Source: an uncultured Fibrobacter sp.
GTDB lineage: Bacteria; Fibrobacterota; Fibrobacteria; Fibrobacterales; Fibrobacteraceae
Reading direction: 5' to 3'
Assembly (NCBI GenBank): GCA_946408125.1
Contig: CAMJQW010000006.1
Span: 1-64,000, forward strand
Length of the DNA stretch: 64,000 nucleotides
The position numbers were made by a program, and so were the translations under genes. This document shows, piece by piece, positions 54,562 through 63,841 of the stretch. The stretch's first letter is position 1, and every line of letters starts with the position of its first letter. The notes below the pieces were generated by a model. That model was not told the origin of the DNA, made no database searches, and saw nothing but the letters and a program-made list of their open reading frames with translations.

Positions 54562-56444
54562 TAGGCTTCTTGCATCCTGTTGGAATCCGGATCGATGGAC
54601 AGCGTTCCGCGGTAGAGGTTGTTGGACCCGAGCCGCTTGGAATTCACGGAGAGGAATAGATTCCCGCCCTTGGATTCGAGCCAGTAGATGGCGTCGGAAT
54701 CGCGCAGGTAGGCGCGCGGGCCCACGAGACCGCTTTCGGAATCGATGAGTTCGCCGCCGAGGAACAGCGGGATGTCGAGTGCCTTGTAGAGGTCGAGCAT
54801 CACGGAAGAACGCCTTTCGTGAATGTCCACGAGGTCGGGCCTGTCCGAAATCTTCAGGTGGTCGATACCGTCGATGATCACGACCAGGTCGGGGTGCTCC
54901 TTCTGTTCTTCCTTCAAGATGCTGAGCATCTCGGTGTTGTCGAACGCGGGTTGGTCTTCCCAGATTTCGAGGCGGTTATTGCGCACGTAGGCCATGAGTT
55001 CGCGGGTCGCGTCGAGCACCTGCTGGTTCACTTCGTCGGATTCGTTCTGCTTGCGTACCGTCAGAACCGACTTACCAATCATCATGGCGACCATGCGGTC
55101 AAAGATCTGCCTGCGCGGGGTCTCGAGCGCCAAGTAGATGAGCTTGAGCTTGGGGTTGCTCTGCAAGAGGTCGAGCGCGAAGCTTGAAAGCAACGTTGTC
55201 TTGAGTCCGAACGGGTTGGCGGACACGTAGAAGCATCCGGACTGGATGCCGTCGATTTCCTTGGTGAGCTTGGGGAACGAATTCATGGCGTATCCGACGC
55301 TCACGTCGGGAGGGCAGCCCATGGCCGTGTCGAAGTTCTCCTTGATGTCCTGCAACAGCATGGAGCGGCGGTGCGTATGCACCGTATCTTCTTCGGTCTG
55401 GTCGATGAGCGAAATCAGCTGGTCGGCACCGTTCTTGCGCACCACGAGGTCGATGGTCTCGTCCTTCGGGAGCACAATGGACTTGAATTTCAGGTCGAGT
55501 TCCTCGGCCATCTTCAGGTAGCGCTGGATGCGGTATTCCTGTTCCCTGCGGTTCTGCTCGCGACGCAAGATGACCGTCACGGATTCGGCGCCGCATGCCT
55601 TGAGCTTGAACAGGTGGCTCTGCGTGAGTTCCTGGTACATCGTGGAAACGACGCCCGGGATGCCGGCGAGGTCCGCGGTCAGCGCGTCAAAGAATCCTTC
55701 GACGATAATCGGCTTGTCGTTTTCGGGCTGGATGTTGAACGGAATGTCGCTCGGGCCCGAAGCAAAGGAAACGTAAGGATGGCTCCTGCTGTCGTCTTCC
55801 ATGAGCCTTCCGTAAACGGAATGGATGAGGCCCTTGGAGTTGCGGGCAGGAATGGTAATGCGCGGTTCGTGGTAGGCCTCGAGGTTGTCGAGGTAGAAAC
55901 TGATCTGGTGGCGTTCGATGCCGGAGAGCATGCAGTAGCTCACGAACGGTTCGGGGTCGCCGCTGTAGTAGCCGAGGCCGTAGAGCTGCGCCTGGCCGAT
56001 GCTCCAGCCGCGGCTGGAAAGGTACTCCGCCGAAGACGGGCTCTTGCAGGCCGCCCAGTGGCAGTAGCGTACGAAGCTTTCGAGGACTTTAGATTTTTCG
56101 CCGCCGATTTCCTTGATCCATGGATGTTCATCCTGCAGCGGATCGGAAGTGTCGGGTTCGAGCGCACCCAGGAATTCGAGCGCCTCGGCGCGTGCCTGGG
56201 GTTCTTCCATGCCGTTGAAGCGGCTGCGCATCACGAACTCGATCAAGTCGCCTTCGCTGCCGCATTGCAGACAGCGGTAGCGCCAGTAACCAAGCGCGTC
56301 GTAGAAGAACAGCGAAGTCTCTTCGGGCGAGTGGAATGGACAGCAAGCGATAAGGTTACGACCCCAGCGGCTCAGCGGAATGCCGAGCTGCCTCGGATGG
56401 GTCTTGGTACGCATGATCCCTGCACGTTCTTGATCTAAAAGCAT
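54561..56444 (-). CDS. Degenerate primase-helicase (CHC2 zinc finger, Toprim, DnaB-like)
   Basis: A 627-residue protein with the domain order of T7 gp4-like primase-helicases. The CHC2 zinc finger is CPFH (C35, H38) and CLQCGSEGDLIEF (C58, C61). A Toprim domain has the Glu (VEGFFDAL, E249), but the DxD strand reads VILRRE (residues 291-296) with no Asp. The RecA-like domain has 'SANPFGLKTT' in place of GxxxxGK[ST], and Walker B VVIIDGIDHL (D525). Primer synthesis, and perhaps ATP hydrolysis, are doubtful. GGAGG five bases before ATG 56444 sets the start. It is the first gene of an operon with GT4 and GT32. Confidence 0.82.
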   Translation of the reverse strand: MLLDQERAGIMRTKTHPRQLGIPLSRWGRNLIACCPFHSPEETSLFFYDALGYWRYRCLQCGSEGDLIEFVMRSRFNGMEEPQARAEALEFLGALEPDTSDPLQDEHPWIKEIGGEKSKVLESFVRYCHWAACKSPSSAEYLSSRGWSIGQAQLYGLGYYSGDPEPFVSYCMLSGIERHQISFYLDNLEAYHEPRITIPARNSKGLIHSVYGRLMEDDSRSHPYVSFASGPSDIPFNIQPENDKPIIVEGFFDALTADLAGIPGVVSTMYQELTQSHLFKLKACGAESVTVILRREQNRREQEYRIQRYLKMAEELDLKFKSIVLPKDETIDLVVRKNGADQLISLIDQTEEDTVHTHRRSMLLQDIKENFDTAMGCPPDVSVGYAMNSFPKLTKEIDGIQSGCFYVSANPFGLKTTLLSSFALDLLQSNPKLKLIYLALETPRRQIFDRMVAMMIGKSVLTVRKQNESDEVNQQVLDATRELMAYVRNNRLEIWEDQPAFDNTEMLSILKEEQKEHPDLVVIIDGIDHLKISDRPDLVDIHERRSSVMLDLYKALDIPLFLGGELIDSESGLVGPRAYLRDSDAIYWLESKGGNLFLSVNSKRLGSNNLYRGTLSIDPDSNRMQEA

Positions 56445-56543
56445 GGCGTCCTCCATTACGAAATCTAATAAAGAAAGCGGGAAAAAACCAATTTTTTTGG
56501 TGAATTTCGGTGCTTATGGGGCAATGAATTGTAAATTTGACGT

Positions 56544-57119
56544 ATGGTGATTCTTGGCATAGATCCGGGCTCCATTACAACGGGCTACGCGTTCCTGGAT
56601 GTGGACGGAACGGACTTCCGCGTATTGCAGTACGGGGTAGTCCACGCGGGTGCCTCGGATGCCCTCGAGAACCGCCTCTTGAAAATCGTTACCGAGCTCG
56701 AAACGCTCATCGACAAGTTCCACCCGCAGGCGCTCGCCATGGAAGGAGTGTTCTTCGCGAAGAACGCGAAGAGCGCGCTCGTGCTCGGGCATATCCGCGG
56801 GGCCATCCTGGTGGCCTGCCGCAGGCGCGGCATGACCTTCGACGAATACCCGCCGCGCCTCGTGAAGCAGGCCGTCACGGGCGATGGCGCCGCGTCCAAG
56901 GAACAGGTGGCGAATATGGTGTTCGCGCGGCTCGGCATCGAGCCGGGCGATCTCCCTCTCGATGCTTCCGATGCACTTGCTATCGCGCTTACGCATGCGA
57001 CGCCTTCGCCCATCGCGGTTGCGCTCGGCGGCAAGCGTTCGGCCACGCGCAAAAAGAAGAAGGCCTCGGTACAGCAATGGAAAGCCCTGATTGAAAAGAT
57101 GGGCGGGACAGTTCAATAG
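56544..57119 (+). CDS. ruvC: Holliday junction endonuclease RuvC
   Basis: A 191-residue resolvase. Catalytic acids D7 (ILGIDPGS), E67 (AMEGVFF), D140 and D143 (LDASDALAIALTH) are all present, as is the 'NAKSALVLGHIRGAI' helix. The C-terminal 20 residues are Lys-rich. TAAATT (56532-56537) lies 6 bases before the ATG and there is no Shine-Dalgarno. It is followed by two peptidoglycan peptidase genes in an apparent operon; ruvA and ruvB are not in this window. Confidence 0.95.
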   Translation: MVILGIDPGSITTGYAFLDVDGTDFRVLQYGVVHAGASDALENRLLKIVTELETLIDKFHPQALAMEGVFFAKNAKSALVLGHIRGAILVACRRRGMTFDEYPPRLVKQAVTGDGAASKEQVANMVFARLGIEPGDLPLDASDALAIALTHATPSPIAVALGGKRSATRKKKKASVQQWKALIEKMGGTVQ

Positions 57120-57129
57120 GGACGGTAAT

Positions 57130-57804
57130 ATGAACGCGAAAGACTTGTTGCCCTACGGCCTCGGAAATCCGGACCTCGTCGAAATCCAGAAAGGCTATTT
57201 TGTGGATGCCGAGATTGTTGACGATTTGAACAAACTAACGGAAGATTGCCGCAAGGCGGGATTCGAACTGCGTATCGAATCGGCATACCGCCCCTTCGAA
57301 AAGCAGCTCTCGATATGGAACCGCAAGGCCCGCGGGGAACTCCCGCTGCTCGACGGGCAGGGCGTCCCGATGCCGCTCCCCACAGACGAAGAAGAACTGA
57401 TGTACGCCATCCTCACATGGTCCGCCCTGCCCGGCGCGAGCCGTCACCACCTCGGTACGGACATCGACGTCGTGGACGGCTCGTCCTGCCCGCCAGGGTA
57501 CGAGGTGCAGCTCACTCCTGCGGAGTGTACGGGCATGTTCGCGAAGTTCCACGAGTACCTGACGGGCAGGTTCAGCGGGAACGCTGCGTTCGGGTTCGAC
57601 CGCGTGTTCGTGCCGGGCCGCGGGAAAATACGCCCCGAGGGTTGGCACATCGCGCACCTCCCGACATCGCGCAGGCGGCTCGAGAATTTCTCCATCGATG
57701 CCCTCCGGAGCATCTACGAGAATACGGACATCGCCTGCAAGAATGTGCTGCTCGCGCGTCTTGATAGCCTCGCCGAGGATTACATCTATCCCTATTTCGT
57801 GTAG
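57130..57804 (+). CDS. M15-family D-Ala-D-Ala carboxypeptidase (VanY-like)
   Basis: A 224-residue zinc peptidase. SAYRPFEKQ (R54), the zinc motif SRHHLGTDID (H106, D113), and EGWHIAH (E170 catalytic, H173 zinc) are complete. No signal peptide is present, so it may act in the cytoplasm, as L,D- or D,D-carboxypeptidase on recycled muropeptides, or be exported by an unseen route. ATG 57130, 10 bases after the ruvC stop, is chosen over the frame open to 57091. The next gene starts 5 bases after its stop. Confidence 0.87.
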   Translation: MNAKDLLPYGLGNPDLVEIQKGYFVDAEIVDDLNKLTEDCRKAGFELRIESAYRPFEKQLSIWNRKARGELPLLDGQGVPMPLPTDEEELMYAILTWSALPGASRHHLGTDIDVVDGSSCPPGYEVQLTPAECTGMFAKFHEYLTGRFSGNAAFGFDRVFVPGRGKIRPEGWHIAHLPTSRRRLENFSIDALRSIYENTDIACKNVLLARLDSLAEDYIYPYFV

Positions 57805-57809
57805 GCGCC

Positions 57810-58508
57810 ATGAACTTCGAACCTGAAACACGCGGAATCCTGCGCCTTGAATCGCAAATCTACGGTACGTCCGTGCTGGGCGCGCCCCTGCGCTACATTC
57901 CTTGCACGGGGCGCTGCCGCCTGCTGGTGGTCGCCGCCGTACACGGCGAGGAGCCCGAGACGACGTTCCTCCTGAGCCGCGCCCTCCGCGCCTTCGACAA
58001 GAATTTCGCTTCGGCCGCGTTCGTGCTCTGCGCGAATCCCGACGGAGTCACGCTCGGCACCCGCGGGAACGCGAACGGCGTCGACCTGAACCGCAATTTC
58101 GCAACCGCTAACTGGAGCGCGGGGACAGTCCCGTCGCGTTCCGTGCTCGAGGCCCCGCGCGACACGCTGCTCTCTTCGGGAACGGCCCCCGGCAGCGAGC
58201 CGGAGACCCGCGCGCTTGTTTCGCTTATTGAAAATCTCGATCCCGAGACTATCCTCTCGATGCACGCTCCTATCGGGTGCGTCGACGCTCCCGCGCCCAC
58301 GGAAATCGTCCGCGAACTTTCGCAGGTGTTCGGCGTCCCGCACGTGCCGGACATCGGTTACGCGACGCCCGGAAGCCTCGGCACCTGGTGCGCCGAACGC
58401 AAAAAGGAATGCGTGACGCTCGAGCTGCCACGCATGCCCCTGGAACTGCTATTCGAGCGGTTCGGGCGGGCTTTCGCAGAATTCCTTTCTGCGCGAGACC
58501 TTACTTAG
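57810..58508 (+). CDS. mpaA: Murein tripeptide amidase-like M14 carboxypeptidase
   Basis: A 232-residue zinc carboxypeptidase. AAVHGEEPE (H45, E48) supplies two zinc ligands, GVDLNRNF the substrate Asn-Arg, ILSMHAPIG the third zinc His, and VTLELPRMPLE the catalytic Glu. Short length and motif spacing resemble MpaA, which releases diaminopimelate from L-Ala-D-Glu-mDAP in murein recycling. With the M15 gene 5 bases upstream, it suggests a cytoplasmic muropeptide-recycling pair. Its end overlaps pssA (convergent) by 8 bases. Confidence 0.82.
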   Translation: MNFEPETRGILRLESQIYGTSVLGAPLRYIPCTGRCRLLVVAAVHGEEPETTFLLSRALRAFDKNFASAAFVLCANPDGVTLGTRGNANGVDLNRNFATANWSAGTVPSRSVLEAPRDTLLSSGTAPGSEPETRALVSLIENLDPETILSMHAPIGCVDAPAPTEIVRELSQVFGVPHVPDIGYATPGSLGTWCAERKKECVTLELPRMPLELLFERFGRAFAEFLSARDLT

Positions 58509-59292
58509 ATTTCGCGGCCTTCGCCTCTTCGATGATGCTCTTGCGCTGGATAAGTCCGACGGCAAGGCCGATGCTCATGTAGCATCCGACGAGCACGAGC
58601 AGGAACGCGAGCACGATGGGCTTTTCGGTAATGAAGGAGAAGCCCGCCACGTAGGTGATCACGATGATCACTGCCTGGAAAATGTTGAAAGCCTTGTTCT
58701 TGCGCGGCTGGAGCTTGGGCAGGAACAGCGGGGAAACCATCAGGAGACCGGTCACCAGGAGCACGATTACCGGGAGGTAGATGCTTGCGCTGGAAGTGTC
58801 GGCGAAGAAGCCTTCGCGGTTCTTGAGGAACACGATCAGGATGGCGTTGATGGCGCCGACGAAGGTCGTGGGTACGCCGGAAAAGTGGTGGTGGTAGCTG
58901 TCGGAGTCGCAGGCGTTGTACTTGGCGAGGCGCATGGCGGCACAGAGCGCGTACACGGAGAATGCGATCGCGAAGAGCGCGGTGTGGCTGCTGAAGAATT
59001 CAGGCGCGAGGTACTTGTAGGCGAAAACGACGCAGAAAGCGGGGGCGAGGCCGAAGGCGATGAGGTCGGCGAGGCTGTCGAACTGGGCTCCGAATTCCGA
59101 ACTCGCGTTCACGAGGCGCGCGGCGAACCCGTCAAGCTTGTCGAGGAGCACGCAGAGGATGATGAAGTAGGCGCCCATGAGCACGGGGTCGCTCGATGCG
59201 AATGCTCCCGTCACCCAGCAGATGGAAAATGCGCCGAGCAAAAAGTTCAAACTGGTAAAAATATTCGGCAGGATATAGCGAGCTTTACCCAC
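58501..59292 (-). CDS. pssA: CDP-diacylglycerol--serine O-phosphatidyltransferase
   Basis: A 263-residue inner-membrane enzyme for phosphatidylserine synthesis. The CDP-alcohol phosphotransferase motif is intact (LDKLDGFAAR, then GAQFDSLADLIAFG: D..DG..AR...G...D...D), preceded by 'LPNIFTSLNFLLGAFSI', typical of PssA. About eight transmembrane helices. It complements plsY and gpsA for phospholipid synthesis. GGAG-like sequence (AAGGAGTACC) is just upstream of the ATG. Confidence 0.94.
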   Translation of the reverse strand: MGKARYILPNIFTSLNFLLGAFSICWVTGAFASSDPVLMGAYFIILCVLLDKLDGFAARLVNASSEFGAQFDSLADLIAFGLAPAFCVVFAYKYLAPEFFSSHTALFAIAFSVYALCAAMRLAKYNACDSDSYHHHFSGVPTTFVGAINAILIVFLKNREGFFADTSSASIYLPVIVLLVTGLLMVSPLFLPKLQPRKNKAFNIFQAVIIVITYVAGFSFITEKPIVLAFLLVLVGCYMSIGLAVGLIQRKSIIEEAKAAKSK

Positions 59293-59331
59293 GACGGTAC
59301 TCCTTGTATTTTTTTTTCATTTCAAAAATAA

Positions 59332-59355
59332 ATAAAAAAGCGCCCGAAGGCGCTT
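59332..59355 (-). terminator. Terminator between the solute-binding protein gene and pssA
   Basis: AAGCGCC (59338-59344) pairs with GGCGCTT (59349-59355) around CGAA. On the minus strand a run of six T follows. It lies 20 bases after the stop of the binding-protein gene. Confidence 0.85.
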
Positions 59356-59374
59356 CAAAAAGACCGAAAAAAAG

Positions 59375-61150
59375 CTATTTGACCGGCTGTATCTGCCACA
59401 GCGCCTTCACCGCGGCGGCGACAATCAGGTGCTGCGGCGGAGCGTACGGGTTCTCTTCGGTGGGGAAGTTGGTCCAGTGCTTGGTGGAGAACTGGTAGTA
59501 CTGCGTGGGGCGGTACATCACCGGGAGCACCGGAACCTTTTCCATGAAAATCTTGTTCAGGTCGCGGTAGGCCTGCGTGAGCTCGTTCTCGTCGCTGATG
59601 GTCGGGATCTTGTCGAGCAGCTTGTTCGCCGCATCGTCCTTGAAGCGGCCCTGGTTCGAGAAGGCGTCTTCGCCGAAGGGCTTCACACCGCCGTTGGAAC
59701 CCATGATCTGGTCGAAGCGGGCCCACGGGGTGGCTGCGGAGAGTTCCGCGGTCTGCGTCTTCATGGCGAGGTCGAACGTGCCGAGGCGGAGGTCCTTGTC
59801 CCACACGCTGTAGTCCACGAAGTGTTCCTTGGCCGGAATGCCGATTTCGTTGAAGGATTCCACGACCACCTTGATCACGTCTTCCCAGTCGGTCCAGCCG
59901 GAGGGGCATTCGATCGTGATGTCGCGGACGGGGGCGCCCTTCGGGTCGAGGAGCTTGCCTTCGCTATCCCAGCTGTAGCCGGCGTCGGTGAGAATCTTCT
60001 TCGCGAGGTCCACGTCGTAGCCGAACCCGTTGTCGTCGGAGTCCTGCTTGTTGAAAAACTTGCTTTCGGCACCGAAGGGGAGGATGAATCCGCCCATGAT
60101 GGCCGGGGTGTAGTTAGATACGGCGCGGGTCTTGATCTTGTCGAAGTTAATCGCGTGGATCATGGCCTGGCGGAAGGCTACGTCGGTGAGCGGGGCGCTC
60201 TTGAACGAAACGATGAGGGTCGTGATGGAACCCGGAAGGTGGTAGGGTTCCTCGCGGCTCCAGGCGCGGATGCTGTCCTTCGCCTTGTCCCAGATGCGCG
60301 GCAGGAAGATGGACGAGATGTCCAGGTTGCCCTTGGTCATCGCGCTGTTGAAGTGGTTGTTGCCGTTGTACAGGGAGTGAATGATGAACTTGGGCGCCGG
60401 CAGCTTGCCGTCATACTTCGCAAGGCCCCAGTAGTTCTGGTCGCGTTCCAGCACGATCTTGTCGGGAGAGAACGCCTTCAGGTTGTACGGGCCGGAAACG
60501 ACCGGCATGGAATCGTTCTTGAATTCGGTGATCTTCGCGAAGTCGTATGCGCGGCCCTTCTTGGCGGCATTGACGAGCGGTTCGAACACGGCCTTCGGCA
60601 GAATGGAGGTCTCGGCGATCGCGTTCAAAATGATCAGCGGGTTCTTGTTGTTCTTGGTGAAGTTGAACGAAATGTTGTTGTTGCCTGCATCGGTGACGGA
60701 CTGGATGTAGAGCCAGTTGCCGTGGCGCGGCGTCGGGAGGATGGAATCGATGAAGAATGTGTAGAGCACGTCGTCCACGGTCACCGGGGTTCCGTTGTTC
60801 CACTTGGCTCTCGGGTCGAGGTGCACCACGATGGAGGAATCCGTCTGGGTGAATCCGTCGGCGAGCATCGGTTCAAGCTTGCCGTCGAGCTGGTTATAGG
60901 TAACCAGGGTCTCGTACATCAGGCGCACGTTGCCGTCGATGGGGAAGTTCGGGTCGTAGTCGAGGGGGTTGAAGGTGGTGGGGGGTGCCCAGTCGAAGCC
61001 GCCGATGTACAGCGTCTCTTCACGGGGATACTCCGAAGGTTCGGCGACGGACTCTTCCGCTTTTTTGTCGTTGCAGGCGACCAAACTGACTGCCGACATG
61101 ACCAATGCGGCATTCGCGAACAGAGCGGCTATTTTCTTTAGAGTTCTCAT
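59375..61150 (-). CDS. Peptide/oligosaccharide-type ABC solute-binding lipoprotein
   Basis: A 591-residue family 5 solute-binding protein (DppA/OppA type). The lipobox is VSLVAC. Family blocks: 'MYETLVTYNQLDGKLEPMLADGF', 'VHLDPRAKWNNGTPVTVDDVLYTF', 'FRQAMIHAINFDKI', 'DAGYSWDSEGKLLDP'. No transporter permease or ATPase is adjacent, so partner genes are elsewhere. In cellulolytic bacteria such proteins may bind cello-oligosaccharides as well as peptides. ATG 61150 chosen, with GGTGA five bases upstream. Confidence 0.9.
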   Translation of the reverse strand: MRTLKKIAALFANAALVMSAVSLVACNDKKAEESVAEPSEYPREETLYIGGFDWAPPTTFNPLDYDPNFPIDGNVRLMYETLVTYNQLDGKLEPMLADGFTQTDSSIVVHLDPRAKWNNGTPVTVDDVLYTFFIDSILPTPRHGNWLYIQSVTDAGNNNISFNFTKNNKNPLIILNAIAETSILPKAVFEPLVNAAKKGRAYDFAKITEFKNDSMPVVSGPYNLKAFSPDKIVLERDQNYWGLAKYDGKLPAPKFIIHSLYNGNNHFNSAMTKGNLDISSIFLPRIWDKAKDSIRAWSREEPYHLPGSITTLIVSFKSAPLTDVAFRQAMIHAINFDKIKTRAVSNYTPAIMGGFILPFGAESKFFNKQDSDDNGFGYDVDLAKKILTDAGYSWDSEGKLLDPKGAPVRDITIECPSGWTDWEDVIKVVVESFNEIGIPAKEHFVDYSVWDKDLRLGTFDLAMKTQTAELSAATPWARFDQIMGSNGGVKPFGEDAFSNQGRFKDDAANKLLDKIPTISDENELTQAYRDLNKIFMEKVPVLPVMYRPTQYYQFSTKHWTNFPTEENPYAPPQHLIVAAAVKALWQIQPVK

Positions 61151-61302
61151 ATCCCTCACCCGTAGTAAAGTTACGACAGAAAATAAACAATACTTTATAA
61201 CGAAAATTTAGTGAGATTTCGCAAAAATTGCTACTAAAAAAACTTTACAGATTATAATAATATGGAATAATTTAGGTTGTTTTGGGGGTGGTGTCTAATT
61301 TT

Positions 61303-63825
61303 TTACAGGGAAAATCCGTAAAGAAGGCGCTTCGAGGAGGCGCTGTAGAGCGTCCGATTAAGGACAAACGGCGTTCCGGCACCGCCCGGGGTGCTGAATT
61401 TCTGCTGCACCTTGCCGTCCTTGAGCGAAATGCCGACCACTTCGTTGCCCTGGTCCAGCCAGGCGATGTCGTTATGCACGAAGGGCGTGTTGAACACGGT
61501 ATTCTTGCCCTGGAACTTCCAGAGGGGCGCTCCTTTTTCCGTATAGAATAGGACGGTCTGGTCGGCAAGCCCGATAAGGATATGCTGCTTGCCCTGGTAG
61601 CTTACCGCCTGCAGCGAGGACACGGAAGATTCCAGGAGAACCTGGACGGGCTCCTTCGTGGAATCGGCGGTATTGTAGAGGTAGAGCTTGTTGTTGTTCG
61701 TCGCGATGGCAAGCGTGTTGTCAAGCTGCGCGAGCATGGAGATGCCGCTGTGGATCTTGAATCCGGAGCCTTTGATTTGGCCCGAGCCATCCCAAAGGTG
61801 TTGCACGTCGCCGTCGAGGCTTGCGAGGTGAAGTTCGGCGTTGTCTTTGGCTAGCAGGAACGGCACGGAGAATATCTTGCGCGACCATGCGAGCTTGTTT
61901 TCGGGACGGAGCACCTTCAGCAGGAATCCGTTCCAGGTCGAAATGTACAGCGCGTTGTCCACGATCTGGATGTTGAACGCCTTGCCCGGGAGCTGCAGGG
62001 TAGAGGCCCCGCCGTCCTTGCTCAGTTCGTAGATGTTGAGGGTATAGCCTGAAACTATGGCAAGGATGTTGTCGTCCTTCGCCATCACGGGACTGTTGTC
62101 CATTTTCGCGAGGGCGCGGCTCCACCGGAATTCACCCGTCTCGGCATTCACGCATATCAGGCGTTCTGCAGCGGGGTCGATGGTAAACAGGTTCTTCTTG
62201 CTCCCGAAAAGCTGCGGGTACTTTGTCTTGGGAGAGATATTCAGGAGGCTTACGAACTTGGCGCCGATGGCTTTGCCGTAGCGGCTCAATATGAGCGGGG
62301 TCGCGTAGGGATTGCTTACGGAATGGCGCACGGCTTCGGCCCATGCCTTTTGCTTGTCCTTGTCGCTGCCGCGGTTGTTTTCGAGGTAGAGCGCCTTGAA
62401 GAGCCACGCCTCGGCATTGCCCGGCTCGAGCTTGAAAATGGAATCGAGGAGCGAGGGGAGCGTTTCCCAATCGCTGCCTTCCACGAGGCCTGCCGCCTGT
62501 CTGGCAAGCGATTCCGAGAGGAGCGAGCGCTTGCCGTAGAAATGCGGCGCGATGCTCTGCAGGTGCGTGTTGTCAAACGTCAGGAATATGTTGCCCTTGG
62601 TGCGGATGACATCGGAGGAGATGGGCTTTCCGAAGTTGAAATGCCACAGCGGGCGGAGCAGCGTGTCGACGACGGTGAGGGCGCCTTCGTTCGTGAACAG
62701 CCCGAGCGTTCCCTTCGCGAGTTCCTGGATATCGGCGGCGTCGCTGCGCAGGTAAGATTCCGTAATGCCCGTTTCGCGGTTCAGGAGCGAGATCCTGCCC
62801 GATGCCTCGAGCGCTACGATCCTGCCTTCGAATTCCTGGATTTTCTCGACATTCTTGAAGCCGACTTTCCAGCGCGGCATCAGGCTGTTCTTGGGCCTGT
62901 AGCTGAACAGCGTGTTGCCCGAAATCAGGAAGATGTCCTTCTTGACGACGAGCACGCTCTTGATGGGTTCGAAAAGCGTGATGGAATACGTCTCGTTCGC
63001 ATCTTCGGCGGAAACGAAATGCAGCGAGTTGTCGGGACAGTTCAGAATGTAATGTCCCGTAACGGGGTAGAACCCTTCGATGGAGCATCCGCTGTACTTT
63101 TCGCTGACGGTGAACTTCACCGTCTTCTTGTTCAACAGCGTGAGCGCATGCTGGCTCTGGGCGAGAACGTTGTCACCCCGCGTGAACAGGCTCGTGGTGG
63201 CCGCGACGGGGAATGATTTCTGGACGTTGCTCACGATGGAATGGAAATACAGGCTGTCCTTGCCGCTGTTCTGGTACCAGATTCCCTGATCGTCGATTTT
63301 CAGGATGTCGGCGTCGCGGGAGGCCGGAAAACGTACCGGCGCAATCGTGTCGCCGACGACCTTCACGATTTTCCCGTTCATGAGCAGGATGTACGTGGAC
63401 TGCCCGCGGAAAATCTTCTTGATGCTCGAATTGAGCGCGATGCTCTTCCGGAGCAACTTTTCGTCGAGTCTCGTCGTAGCAGCTTCGCGCTCGGCGAGCC
63501 AGTATGCTTTTGCGGTCTCGTTCGTATTGTCGAGGCTCTGGTTGTAATAGAAGTTCGCGGAGCTCTTGTTGCCGGCGAGGTCCTGGATCTTGCCGAGGTA
63601 GAAGAAGGCGTTCTCCTTGTCCTCGGCGTCGCCCTTGCTCACCACCTTTTCGAGGATGCGCACCGCCTCGTCGACGTCGCCCTTCATTTCGAACAGGTAG
63701 ATGGCCTGCTGCAACGAGTACGCCATCTTGCTTGCGATTGCCTGCCCGCATAACACGCAGAGGAAGGCAAGCAGCGCCATCGCTGTTCGCCCAGTCAATC
63801 CTATTTTGCGTGTCATTTGGAACAT
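61303..63825 (-). CDS. Exported TPR plus beta-propeller protein
   Basis: An 840-residue protein with an N-terminal signal peptide (TAMALLAFLCVLCGQAIA). Residues 35-110 hold TPR-like helices (EAVRILEKVVSKGDAEDKEN, 'AFFYLGKIQDLAGN'); the rest resembles PQQ/WD40-type propeller blades ('ADILKIDDQGIWYQ', 'VNAETGEFRWSRAL', 'YTEKGAPLWKFQ'), with a second TPR-like stretch around 475-520. No enzymatic motif. It starts 16 bases after the OmpR-type regulator's stop, so the two are probably co-transcribed; the protein may be a periplasmic sensor partner or a regulated envelope protein. Confidence 0.8.
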   Translation of the reverse strand: MFQMTRKIGLTGRTAMALLAFLCVLCGQAIASKMAYSLQQAIYLFEMKGDVDEAVRILEKVVSKGDAEDKENAFFYLGKIQDLAGNKSSANFYYNQSLDNTNETAKAYWLAEREAATTRLDEKLLRKSIALNSSIKKIFRGQSTYILLMNGKIVKVVGDTIAPVRFPASRDADILKIDDQGIWYQNSGKDSLYFHSIVSNVQKSFPVAATTSLFTRGDNVLAQSQHALTLLNKKTVKFTVSEKYSGCSIEGFYPVTGHYILNCPDNSLHFVSAEDANETYSITLFEPIKSVLVVKKDIFLISGNTLFSYRPKNSLMPRWKVGFKNVEKIQEFEGRIVALEASGRISLLNRETGITESYLRSDAADIQELAKGTLGLFTNEGALTVVDTLLRPLWHFNFGKPISSDVIRTKGNIFLTFDNTHLQSIAPHFYGKRSLLSESLARQAAGLVEGSDWETLPSLLDSIFKLEPGNAEAWLFKALYLENNRGSDKDKQKAWAEAVRHSVSNPYATPLILSRYGKAIGAKFVSLLNISPKTKYPQLFGSKKNLFTIDPAAERLICVNAETGEFRWSRALAKMDNSPVMAKDDNILAIVSGYTLNIYELSKDGGASTLQLPGKAFNIQIVDNALYISTWNGFLLKVLRPENKLAWSRKIFSVPFLLAKDNAELHLASLDGDVQHLWDGSGQIKGSGFKIHSGISMLAQLDNTLAIATNNNKLYLYNTADSTKEPVQVLLESSVSSLQAVSYQGKQHILIGLADQTVLFYTEKGAPLWKFQGKNTVFNTPFVHNDIAWLDQGNEVVGISLKDGKVQQKFSTPGGAGTPFVLNRTLYSASSKRLLYGFSL

Positions 63826-63841
63826 GGTCTTTTGCCGTTAT

